Assembly (NCBI GenBank): GCA_018662715.1
Contig: JABJFP010000211.1
Location: forward strand, 1 to 7,571
Direction of reading: 5' to 3'
DNA length: 7,571 nucleotides
Origin: Methanobacteriota archaeon
Lineage (GTDB): Archaea; Thermoplasmatota; Poseidoniia; Poseidoniales; Poseidoniaceae
The notes below the pieces were generated by a model that made no database searches, was not told where the DNA came from, and saw only the letters and a list, made by a program, of their open reading frames with translations. Shown here piece after piece: positions 1 to 6,112 of this stretch. The first letter of the stretch is position 1; every line of letters begins with the position of its first letter. A program made the position numbers and the translations under genes.

Positions 1-1533
1 ACCGGCTGGTCTGTTAAGGTAGAGCGAACGCCGCCTTTGTTCTCAAAGACGGTTCACGACATCCGAGGTTACCGACAAGAGAAAGCAGAAGAGCGACGTA
101 AACTCTTGAAGGATTTTGGACTTAATATCCACCGGCCCACTCGCCCTGGAGCAACTTGGGCCCGAGTAACAGCACTCGGGTCGTACCGTGAAGTTGGACG
201 GGCATGTCACTTCGTAACCACCAATGAATCCCGGATCATGATTGATGTCGGGGTGAACATTGCATCGGATACAGACCCTATGCCTTACTTTACAGCACCA
301 GAAGCATTGCCTCTTGAGAAACTTGATGCTGTCGTATTGACACATTCACACCTTGACCACGCTGGAATGTTGCCAGTTTTGTTCAAGTATGGATACAGGG
401 GTCCAGTCTACTGCACTCCTCCAACACGGGATTTGATGTTGTTATTGCAGACGGATTACCTCAAAGTTGGTGGGGCAGAAGGAAAGCGCTCCCCCTATGA
501 TATGGAAGACATTCGTATGTGCATGAAGCACGTTGTTGACGTCGATTGGGGTGAAACAACCGATATCGCCCCAGATGTGAAACTGACGTTCTCCAATGCG
601 GGTCACATTCTAGGTTCATCTGCAGTTCATCTTAACATCGCAGATGGAAAGCATAACATTGTTTTCAGTGGAGACCAAAAGTATGAGAAATCCTGGCTCT
701 TTGACGCAGCAAATACTCGGTTCCCTCGTGTTGAAACTCTTGTCATCGAATCGACATATGGTGCTTCAGGAGACTACCAACCATCCCGCCAAGAAGCCAA
801 TCAAGAATTACAGGATATTGTTTCAAGAACATTAGCGCGGGGAGGGAAGATCATTTGCCCTGTCTTTGCGGTTGGTAGAAGTCAAGAAGTCATGATCGCC
901 ATCGATGAACTCTTCCGCTCGGGTACAGTAAAGCCTGTTCCGGTTTGGCTGGACGGTATGATTCAAGAAGCTACGGCAATCCACGCATCACATCCGAAAT
1001 ACCTCACGAATGCATTGAGCAAGTCATTGTTGAAGGACGACGGTGAGAATCCGTTTACCAGCGAATGGTTCCGTCCAGTAAAGGGCCGTGAACTCCGCGA
1101 AAGCATCGTTATGGACCCATCGCCATGTATTGTTCTAGCAACTTCTGGAATGCTGAATGGTGGGCCAGTCATGGAGTACTTCAAGAACTGGGCTCACGAA
1201 GAGAGGAACTCTCTCTGTTTCGTAGGTTACCAGGCAGAAGGAACTCTTGGGCGTCGCTTGCAGAAAGGCTTTGGAGAAGTTCCAATGATGATTAATGGGA
1301 AAACAGAAATTGTGAAGATTGGTTGTGAGATGGTCACTATTGACGGTTTCTCAGGCCATTCTGATCGCCGACAACTCTTGGAGTTCGTCGACCAGTTGAA
1401 TCCTAAGCCGCGTAACATCATCTGCCATCACGGCGATTATCAGAAGTGTAACGAATTAGGTCACACTCTGAGGGAACGATACCGTTGCCGCACATACGCT
1501 CCAAAGAATCTTGAAACCGTTCGGCTCTTGTAA
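1..1533 (+). CDS. fttA: FttA/aCPSF1 beta-CASP ribonuclease, 5'-truncated by window edge
   Basis: Archaeal homologue of CPSF73, the metallo-beta-lactamase/beta-CASP nuclease that cuts nascent transcripts and terminates transcription in archaea. The frame is open to base 1, so 510 residues are visible of a usual ~635; the N-terminal KH region lies outside. The TTG at 37 is internal, because the residues before it (VERTPP) match the conserved linker ahead of the nuclease domain. Counting from the first visible codon: zinc motif HSHLDH at 115-120, GHILGS with His202, SGD with Asp225, beta-CASP motif A Glu250 (ESTYG), motif B His328 (AIHASHP), motif C His453 (GFSGHSD), and a C-terminal HHGD at 476-479. 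All metal ligands and catalytic residues seem intact, so it should be active. It ends with TAA directly against the stop of the opposing gene. The family match is very strong; the function is inferred from the family. Confidence 0.96.
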   Translation, partial: TGWSVKVERTPPLFSKTVHDIRGYRQEKAEERRKLLKDFGLNIHRPTRPGATWARVTALGSYREVGRACHFVTTNESRIMIDVGVNIASDTDPMPYFTAPEALPLEKLDAVVLTHSHLDHAGMLPVLFKYGYRGPVYCTPPTRDLMLLLQTDYLKVGGAEGKRSPYDMEDIRMCMKHVVDVDWGETTDIAPDVKLTFSNAGHILGSSAVHLNIADGKHNIVFSGDQKYEKSWLFDAANTRFPRVETLVIESTYGASGDYQPSRQEANQELQDIVSRTLARGGKIICPVFAVGRSQEVMIAIDELFRSGTVKPVPVWLDGMIQEATAIHASHPKYLTNALSKSLLKDDGENPFTSEWFRPVKGRELRESIVMDPSPCIVLATSGMLNGGPVMEYFKNWAHEERNSLCFVGYQAEGTLGRRLQKGFGEVPMMINGKTEIVKIGCEMVTIDGFSGHSDRRQLLEFVDQLNPKPRNIICHHGDYQKCNELGHTLRERYRCRTYAPKNLETVRLL

Positions 1534-1830
1534 TCACGACAATGGCATTTCGATGTCAAGGTCCATGGGGTCCGGCAGAGGTTCGTTAACTCTTGAGGAC
1601 TGGACCATCGCCCCGGAATTATGAGATTCAGCGATTGATAGTACAGTTCTACTCGTTGTTTTATCTGAATTCCAAAGTGTTAACGTGGCCCCCAAAACCG
1701 TGATGATTAAGGTTGCAATGACTAATGCAAGCGAATACTTACTTTCTAGGAATATCGCTCCAATCCACATCAACACATTGACCGCTGCTGCAGCGATCAT
1801 GATGCTCCGTGGATTAGAGGCCATGGTCAT
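1534..1830 (-). CDS. Small two-helix membrane protein, unknown function
   Basis: A 98-residue protein that I do not recognise. After a short polar N-terminus come two strongly hydrophobic segments, about residues 10-28 and 32-53, separated by a tight polar turn (ESKYS). This predicts a helical hairpin in the cytoplasmic membrane. The remaining ~45 residues are hydrophilic, Ser-rich and acidic at the end (DPMDLDIEMPLS), probably a flexible tail. There is no signal-peptidase site or catalytic motif. Two in-frame ATGs, at 1830 and 1824, could both serve as start; a weak GGTGG lies just upstream of the first. The gene is convergent with fttA (stops abut) and divergent from the PvlArgDC-like gene, so it appears to be a single-gene unit. 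Clean segregation of hydrophobic helices and polar tail makes it likely real despite its size. Confidence 0.72.
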   Translation of the reverse strand: MTMASNPRSIMIAAAAVNVLMWIGAIFLESKYSLALVIATLIITVLGATLTLWNSDKTTSRTVLSIAESHNSGAMVQSSRVNEPLPDPMDLDIEMPLS

Positions 1831-1839
1831 CGTACCACC

Positions 1840-2517
1840 ATGTTGTTCATGAACCCGTTGCGACAGTGTATCTTCATGCAGCGGAGTTCAGGGCCATCGT
1901 GTCCCGGTTGGTTGATGACGGCAGTAGCGCCTTGGGGAGAAAATGCAGAGGATGCGTTTGACCAAGGATTGGTAGAACTCGGTTTAGGTGATGCAAGAAT
2001 CATTCAAGCTCAAGGGGCGATGTTACCACTCGGTTTTGGTGCAACTCCACCTCGTCCTCTCCCGATGGGGTCATTGGTTGAATGTCATCTCGCTACAGCA
2101 TATGCATGGAACGGTTCTTCTGCTTCAGCAGGTGTTGCATGGGCGTCCTGTGTCACTCCCGAAGGCGATGAATGTACCATCGTTGCCACCATTACAACTG
2201 CTCTTGACTATGAGGAAACCGTGCTCTTACTTCGTAGAAACCTTCAACGCCGGCTTGCAAGCAGGGATTTGGAAGTCCTTGAGTTCGATGTCGCAGTAGA
2301 CGAAGTTACAGCAGGTCAAGACCATCATGGGGTAGCGATTGCAGCATTAATTTTGCCCGATTCCCTCACGTTTGGGGCAAAGACACGCACGGGTCCAATC
2401 CGTGGTGCTTTGACTCGAAAGGCTGAGGAACCGAAGAAGCGAGTGGATACAAAGGCACCAGCAGCTCCAGCACGGCGTCCAGGGCAGCCACAGAATAATC
2501 ATGACTTCACATTGTGA
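1840..2517 (+). CDS. PvlArgDC-fold protein lacking the pyruvoyl serine (probable pseudoenzyme)
   Basis: A 225-residue homologue of pyruvoyl-dependent arginine decarboxylase. The family-like core spans about residues 24-172: WLMTAVAPWGENAEDAFD, GLGDARII, LPMGSLV, SAGVAWA and GVAIAALIL align with the M. jannaschii enzyme as I remember it. Active members cleave themselves at a Ser-Ser pair in a segment like ISSIMPP to make the pyruvoyl cofactor. Here that segment is QAQGAMLPLG (residues 56-65), with Gly59-Ala60 at the Ser-Ser position and no Ser, Thr or Cys nearby. The catalytic Glu of the M. jannaschii protein (around 109) aligns with Thr here. Arginine decarboxylation is therefore unlikely; a structural or regulatory role, perhaps with an active paralogue, is inference. 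Residues ~180-225 form a basic Pro/Ala-rich tail. The start is uncertain: ATGs at 1840, 1849, 1876 and 1915 share the frame and none has a clear Shine-Dalgarno. Confidence 0.8.
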   Translation: MLFMNPLRQCIFMQRSSGPSCPGWLMTAVAPWGENAEDAFDQGLVELGLGDARIIQAQGAMLPLGFGATPPRPLPMGSLVECHLATAYAWNGSSASAGVAWASCVTPEGDECTIVATITTALDYEETVLLLRRNLQRRLASRDLEVLEFDVAVDEVTAGQDHHGVAIAALILPDSLTFGAKTRTGPIRGALTRKAEEPKKRVDTKAPAAPARRPGQPQNNHDFTL

Positions 2518-2534
2518 AGTTTATTTGTACTCAC

Positions 2535-2543
2535 GGAAGTGAT
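2535..2543 (+). promoter_or_regulatory. Shine-Dalgarno site of the zinc-ribbon/winged-helix gene
   Basis: GGAAGTGAT matches the archaeal consensus GGAGGTGAT at eight of nine positions and ends five bases before the ATG at 2549. It supports that start and shows that this genome uses Shine-Dalgarno initiation for at least some genes. Confidence 0.6.
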
Positions 2544-2548
2544 GAACC

Positions 2549-2989
2549 ATGGGTGAACAAAAATGGCTTGTCATACGATGCCCTGGGTGTACATTGTGTT
2601 TTGGACATCGCTCAGTTTCGGGACGATGTCCACATTGTGGACAACGTGTTCGAGAGGATGCTGAAGTTTGCTTCATTGCCTCTTCATCTTCTGAGTTGCG
2701 GATGGAAGTCGCCCTTGCAAATACACCAGAACCTCTCAGGGATGCTTTGCGAGAAAAGTTGTCTGGTAACGAATTGTTGTTTGACCAACCTCGAGCACCG
2801 TCGCCACATGTTTTGATTGATCTTGTCCGTCGCCGGTGCGATGAACACAATTCAGTAGGTCGCGTCACTGTTAATTCGATTCTCACCTCAAAACATGCCG
2901 ATATGGATGCTGATGGCCTTATGGAGCGTGCTGAACAAGAAGGTTTAGTGCTCCGAATAGGCGATGGTCGCTGGCAGTTCCTTGAGTGA
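2549..2989 (+). CDS. Zinc ribbon plus winged-helix-like protein, unknown function
   Basis: A 146-residue cytosolic protein. An N-terminal zinc ribbon has Cys11-Pro-Gly-Cys14 and Cys27-Pro-His-Cys30, followed by a variable helical linker (about 45-80). The C-terminal part (about 85-146) has helices, then LMERAEQEGLVLRIGDGRWQFLE, the helix-turn plus beta-wing pattern typical of a winged helix. The layout resembles a family of uncharacterised haloarchaeal proteins with an N-terminal ribbon and C-terminal wing (possibly DUF5817); I recall this and could not check it. A nucleic-acid-binding or protein-bridging role is plausible, but no partner or target is visible. The start is supported by a good Shine-Dalgarno. 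It follows the PvlArgDC-like gene by 31 bases and precedes tRNA-Pro by 34, so it may share a transcript with the former. Confidence 0.82.
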   Translation: MGEQKWLVIRCPGCTLCFGHRSVSGRCPHCGQRVREDAEVCFIASSSSELRMEVALANTPEPLRDALREKLSGNELLFDQPRAPSPHVLIDLVRRRCDEHNSVGRVTVNSILTSKHADMDADGLMERAEQEGLVLRIGDGRWQFLE

Positions 2990-3023
2990 AGTTCATAGGT
3001 TAGACCTCGTGGCCAAGGATAAC

Positions 3024-3101
3024 GGGCGTATGGGTTAGTTTGGCCTATACTCGGGCGTTTGGGACGCTTGGACCCAAGTTCAAATCTTGGTACGCCCACC
3101 A
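3024..3101 (+). tRNA. trnP: tRNA-Pro (anticodon UGG), CCA encoded
   Basis: The acceptor stem GGGCGTA (3024-3030) pairs fully with TACGCCC (3091-3097), followed by discriminator A and encoded CCA (3099-3101). D-loop G18G19 is at 3042-3043. The anticodon stem GGGCG/CGCTT (3053-3057/3065-3069) includes two G-U pairs. The loop TTTGGGA puts anticodon TGG at 3060-3062. The T-arm is CCAAG-TTCAAAT-CTTGG (3074-3090). The D-stem is weak (one T-T mismatch). The G1-C72 pair is the archaeal/eukaryal type; bacterial tRNA-Pro has C1-G72. No intron. UGG reads CCA and, by wobble, other Pro codons. I could not identify a promoter upstream. Confidence 0.96.
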
Positions 3102-3109
3102 TTATTGTC

Positions 3110-3442
3110 TTACCTTTGGTATTCACCAACGGAATGAACCCAAATGATGTGGAACCCAAATTGGGTTTTGACATAGGATTTTGGGGGGGCTTCGAGTTCT
3201 GCTGACCAAACTGCTTCCTCAAAATCTTGTGCCATTTGGCCTTCTATGAATTCTCCCAAATCTCCACCTTTGCTAGCACTAGGGCAGTTGGAATATTTCT
3301 TCGCTAACTTTTTGAAAACTTTAAAGGGTTTTTTAGCAGCCTGAATCTCTTCAAGTAATTCTCTAGCTTCAGGTTTGTTGGTGACGAGAATGTGCCTTGC
3401 GTGAGCCACCCGTGGCGTTTTTCTCCGGTCATGTCGTCGCAT
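3110..3442 (-). CDS. Parvulin-type peptidyl-prolyl cis-trans isomerase
   Basis: A single-domain parvulin of 110 residues (E. coli PpiC is 93) that catalyses cis-trans isomerisation of peptidyl-proline bonds during folding. Family signatures in order: HARHILV (14-20, catalytic His17), KLAKKYSNCPS (45-55, Cys53), the GGDLGEF loop (59-65), GQM..DFEEAV (68-78) and KTQFGFHII (92-100, His98). The N-terminus is a short basic stretch without signal peptide or membrane helix, so it is probably cytoplasmic. The usual GPVKTQFG is SYVKTQFG here: the conserved Gly-Pro is lost just after a run of seven C (coding strand). Its start lies inside the 3' end of the glycosyltransferase gene (14-base overlap), indicating co-transcription and perhaps translational coupling. 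It ends eight bases from the tRNA 3' end, facing it. Confidence 0.93.
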   Translation of the reverse strand: MRRHDRRKTPRVAHARHILVTNKPEARELLEEIQAAKKPFKVFKKLAKKYSNCPSASKGGDLGEFIEGQMAQDFEEAVWSAELEAPPKSYVKTQFGFHIIWVHSVGEYQR

Positions 3443-4448
3443 GTTTGTTCACCTTCTGTTTCGCCACCGTCGCCATTCTATCAAAAAGGTGTGCAAGGAC
3501 CCAGCAGAACATCGCCAAAACATAAACCAGTCCACCTTTGATGCCAACGAGTGAATCCACTGTTCCACTGAGTCCGGTGAGCAATAGGAACCATCCTGAC
3601 GTATAGGCCATTAACGCTCCAAGGGTTGCGATCGGTGTCTCTTTGGAGATGATCCAGGAAATATTCCTGATATGATGTTGTACAGCCATCATTGCTCCTA
3701 CTCTCATGAAGAATGACCCCGGTCTTATTGCGGATGTCTCGTTTCTATAGATGGATTCAACGGGGACGTGGCCGATGGTCCAACCGTATCTTGCCAGTTG
3801 AATGAGCCAAAAATTTGGATATCCATAGCCACGCCATGAGTTATTCCAATTCCATGTTTCAAGAACTCTGTAAGATGTTGCTGTGAAACCGCATTGTGGG
3901 TCCCTGACGCGCTGTCCCGCAGCAAGTGAGGTGAAAAATGACAGTATGAATGATGCAATTTTACGTACAAATGGCATGTTGTTATATCCTTTTGAATGGA
4001 TTGAACGGTCACCTTTTACATGGTCGTATCGTTTGGAAATTACTGGTTCAATAATCGCCTCCAAATCCTTAGGGTTCATTTGCCCGTCCCCAGCCATCAC
4101 CGTACTAACAAAAGGAGATTCAAGTTGATTCAAGAGATATTGATGCCCTGCGTCAATGGCTCCACCAACTCCAATGCCTCCCGTGTTAAGGATAATGACA
4201 TTTGCAGAAGATGATGCTTCTCTAGCATACTGTTCTGTTGCATCAGTAGAGCCGTCATTGATGACAACTGCAAGGTCAACGAAAGGAGGAAGTGTTTCGA
4301 GAACACCAGCAATATGCAATTCTTCGTTTCGAGCAGGGATGACGACTCCCACACCCCATCCCTGTTGCATGGCTACTCCTACGGCCTGCTTCTCATGAAA
4401 GTACGCTTGAAACCCTTTCTTCCTTCTTCTTCTAAGAACAGGATTCAT
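3429..4448 (-). CDS. Family 2 glycosyltransferase with C-terminal membrane hairpin
   Basis: A 339-residue GT-A-fold glycosyltransferase, probably moving a sugar from a nucleotide donor to a lipid carrier or envelope glycan at the cytoplasmic membrane face. Motifs: VVIPARNEE (35-43) as first strand and donor loop, NDGSTDAT (64-71) with Asp65, MAGDGQMNP (118-126) at the metal-binding DxD site with Asp121, and RDPQCGFTATS (182-192), typical of dolichyl-phosphate-type transferases. Two membrane helices follow at about 272-296 and 303-322, with a basic C-terminus. The N-terminus is very basic (RRRRKKG). The start at 4448 is chosen because a strong Shine-Dalgarno precedes it; an internal ATG at 4370 with its own GGAG would give a protein starting MQQGWGVGVVIP. 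The parvulin gene follows with overlap. Donor and acceptor cannot be told from sequence. Confidence 0.92.
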   Translation of the reverse strand: MNPVLRRRRKKGFQAYFHEKQAVGVAMQQGWGVGVVIPARNEELHIAGVLETLPPFVDLAVVINDGSTDATEQYAREASSSANVIILNTGGIGVGGAIDAGHQYLLNQLESPFVSTVMAGDGQMNPKDLEAIIEPVISKRYDHVKGDRSIHSKGYNNMPFVRKIASFILSFFTSLAAGQRVRDPQCGFTATSYRVLETWNWNNSWRGYGYPNFWLIQLARYGWTIGHVPVESIYRNETSAIRPGSFFMRVGAMMAVQHHIRNISWIISKETPIATLGALMAYTSGWFLLLTGLSGTVDSLVGIKGGLVYVLAMFCWVLAHLFDRMATVAKQKVNKHATT

Positions 4449-4449
4449 A

Positions 4450-4459
4450 GGTCATCTCC
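4450..4459 (-). promoter_or_regulatory. Shine-Dalgarno site deciding the glycosyltransferase start
   Basis: On the minus strand this reads GGAGATGACC, matching eight of ten bases of GGAGGTGATC, with the GGAG core seven bases before the ATG at 4448. It favours that start over the internal ATG at 4370. It lies within the 24-base gap to the divergent GTG at 4473. Confidence 0.65.
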
Positions 4460-4472
4460 AATAGGCCACTTT

Positions 4473-5303
4473 GTGACTGAGTCCCTTCAACGCCTTGTCC
4501 TGGTTGCTCGGGACATCGAATTGCGTGTTGTATCCCTTATTGTACGATGTCGTGAAGTAGCCGCAAATGTCATTGTTCTCGATACGGGTTCAAACGACGA
4601 GACCGTTGAATTAGCTCAAGAAGTAGGCTGCACAGTTTACCATTACAATTCAGACTTATCCCCTCAATCGGTAGCATCATTCCTTCAAGAAAACGAGGAA
4701 ACGAGTGGGAATACTTTGATTCTAAAAGTCTCAAGATCTTGGAAGCTATCCGATTTGCCCCTCTCAGTTAACCGTGCACGTGAGCCTTGGGATATCCATT
4801 ATACTTACAAGCATGAATCTCTTATTCCACAGGATGATGATGACGTCGTTTTCGCATCAACTGAAATGCGCCATCTCGTATTGAGTGAAGAAGGCTGCAA
4901 AGCAATTGCATCGATGTCTCCCTTGGCAACTCAACAAGATGTTCCTGCCTCATTGCAAGTTCGGTTCGTAGAAGCTGAGGCCCCCATCAATCTACCTCAA
5001 CGAGAATCGTTGGCCACTGCATCTCGCTTTGCTCAACTGTTCTATTGGATGCTCGAATCAAAGCATCCATTGTTGCTCTTCGGAATTCCTGGTGTTGTTC
5101 TCTTTGTCCTTGGATATCGTTTATCTGGAGATCTGGCAACGATGTTTACCGAACTCAACAGCACTTCAATCGGTGTGACCCTGGCGACAATTGCTATGAC
5201 TCTAATTGGGCTTTTTGCGATGATGGTGGCTATTATTCTGTACATCATGGGGAAGCAAGTTGAACGAATACAACACCAATACAACTGGCCGAAACAAAGT
5301 TGA
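4473..5303 (+). CDS. Degenerate glycosyltransferase-like membrane protein
   Basis: Taken from GTG 4473, a 276-residue protein. The N-terminal part keeps the start of a GT-A fold: strand LVLVARD (8-14), then VIVLDTGSNDETVELAQEVG (33-52), the nucleotide-binding signature of family 2 transferases. Where the metal-binding DxD strand is expected there is TLILKVSRSW (81-90), with no acidic pair. RFVEAEAPINL (164-174) matches the late 'EvPI' strand. The C-terminal part, HPLLLFGIPGVVLFVLG (198-214) plus a second helix at about 232-259, is the membrane hairpin I associate with archaeal family 2 transferases. I infer an inactive or altered transferase that keeps its membrane anchor. An in-frame ATG at 4395 would overlap the opposing gene; GTG 4473 sits just before the domain but has no clear Shine-Dalgarno, so the start is uncertain and may be leaderless. 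The HAD gene follows after 22 bases. Confidence 0.8.
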   Translation: MTESLQRLVLVARDIELRVVSLIVRCREVAANVIVLDTGSNDETVELAQEVGCTVYHYNSDLSPQSVASFLQENEETSGNTLILKVSRSWKLSDLPLSVNRAREPWDIHYTYKHESLIPQDDDDVVFASTEMRHLVLSEEGCKAIASMSPLATQQDVPASLQVRFVEAEAPINLPQRESLATASRFAQLFYWMLESKHPLLLFGIPGVVLFVLGYRLSGDLATMFTELNSTSIGVTLATIAMTLIGLFAMMVAIILYIMGKQVERIQHQYNWPKQS

Positions 5304-5325
5304 ACTTCTGAGGGGACTGAAAAAC

Positions 5326-6087
5326 ATGGTTGAGAAATTGGTATGCCTTGATATGGATCGAGTCCTTGTAGACCACTTGTCAACATGGCAGTTCGTTTAC
5401 GACCAACTTGGAATTTCAAATGATGAATCCTTTGAACTCTACAACCAAGGGAAGCTCGATGAATGGGATTGGATCAAATTGGATCTGGCTCTCATCAAAT
5501 CATCCTTTGACCACCCCATAACAGACGGTCATCTTCGCTCGTTGATGGAAGGAATGCCGATGATGAAAGGATGGAAGATGTTGATTGAACATCTCCTGTC
5601 TCAAGGCGTGAATGTGGCTATTGTAAGTGGTGGCTTACAAAAGACAGCACGGGACATTGCGGCTTGTTTCCCATCCGACCAACCTTGGCGTAGGCGCTGG
5701 GGAGGAATTGACCGGCATACGGCTCGTGAACAATCTGACGGTATGGATACAAAGTTGCATGTCTTTACCAACGGATGGTTAGCATCAACTCCGATAGAAT
5801 CCGGAGATTCTCTCATCAACGATTACGGTCGTTATCAGGTTCAAATGGATGGAAAAGGCTCAATTGTTCAAATGCTCCAGCGTCGTTTAAACGTTTCAAA
5901 AGAATTTACTGCTTCAGTTGGTGATTCATCGGGTGACATTGGAATGTTTCGGGAAAGTAGTTGTGCTATTCTGTTCAATCCATGGGATGATAAACCCAAA
6001 AAACACGCAGATTTTGTCATAGAAGAGAAGGATTTGGCCCTCGTATTGGACCAGATTTGCGAGTCTCTCTCAATACCAAAACCTTGA
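5326..6087 (+). CDS. HAD-superfamily phosphatase, phosphoserine phosphatase-like
   Basis: A 253-residue haloacid dehalogenase-type hydrolase. Motif I is LDMDRVLVD with nucleophile Asp9 and acid Asp11; motif II is VSGG with Ser101; motif III Lys177 in MDGKGSIV; motif IV is VGDSSGDIGMF with Asp200 and Asp204. An alpha-helical C1 cap fills residues ~16-80. The motif spacing and GDSxxDIxMF form are those of phosphoserine phosphatase (SerB) and relatives. Motif I has DxDR where SerB usually has a small residue after the second Asp, and there is a basic stretch around 116-145 (PWRRRWGG) before motif III, so the substrate is left open. The ATG at 5326 is preferred: a purine-rich GAGGGG lies about ten bases upstream and the catalytic Asp falls at the usual position 9; an upstream TTG at 5260 would overlap the previous gene. 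It probably shares a transcript with the glycosyltransferase-like gene upstream. Confidence 0.88.
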   Translation: MVEKLVCLDMDRVLVDHLSTWQFVYDQLGISNDESFELYNQGKLDEWDWIKLDLALIKSSFDHPITDGHLRSLMEGMPMMKGWKMLIEHLLSQGVNVAIVSGGLQKTARDIAACFPSDQPWRRRWGGIDRHTAREQSDGMDTKLHVFTNGWLASTPIESGDSLINDYGRYQVQMDGKGSIVQMLQRRLNVSKEFTASVGDSSGDIGMFRESSCAILFNPWDDKPKKHADFVIEEKDLALVLDQICESLSIPKP

Positions 6088-6101
6088 AATTGGACCATGT
6101 T

Positions 6102-6106
6102 GAGGA
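6102..6106 (+). promoter_or_regulatory. Shine-Dalgarno site of the 36-residue zinc-ribbon gene
   Basis: GAGGA ends six bases before the ATG at 6113, a normal spacing. It is the main non-protein evidence that the very short downstream frame is translated. It sits in the gap after the HAD gene stop at 6087. Confidence 0.5.
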
Positions 6107-6112
6107 ATTCCC

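Noticed and set aside
37..39. TTG as start codon of the beta-CASP nuclease
   Set aside because: The frame is open to base 1 and the preceding residues VERTPP belong to the conserved linker of the full-length protein.
3153..3167. Perfect inverted repeat AACCCAA-A-TTGGGTT, possible terminator hairpin or operator
   Set aside because: It lies inside the parvulin gene and encodes the conserved catalytic KTQFGFH segment, so the symmetry is explained by the protein sequence.
2521..3222. A 233-codon open frame on the minus strand covering the zinc-ribbon gene and tRNA-Pro
   Set aside because: It includes an antisense translation of the tRNA (VPRFELGSKRPKR), a known kind of spurious ORF, and the rest is a low-complexity shadow of the plus-strand gene.
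4130..4354. Minus-strand 74-codon frame with hydrophobic, Leu-rich sequence
   Set aside because: Out-of-frame shadow of the glycosyltransferase gene, which has clear family motifs over the same bases.
4314..4472. Upstream extension of the degenerate glycosyltransferase from ATG 4314 or 4395
   Set aside because: It would be antisense to the N-terminus of the well-supported glycosyltransferase and reads as low-complexity Ser/Arg-rich sequence; the domain begins just after GTG 4473.
5260..5325. Upstream extension of the HAD phosphatase from TTG 5260
   Set aside because: It overlaps the preceding gene and adds 22 residues unlike the family; ATG 5326 places the catalytic Asp at position 9.
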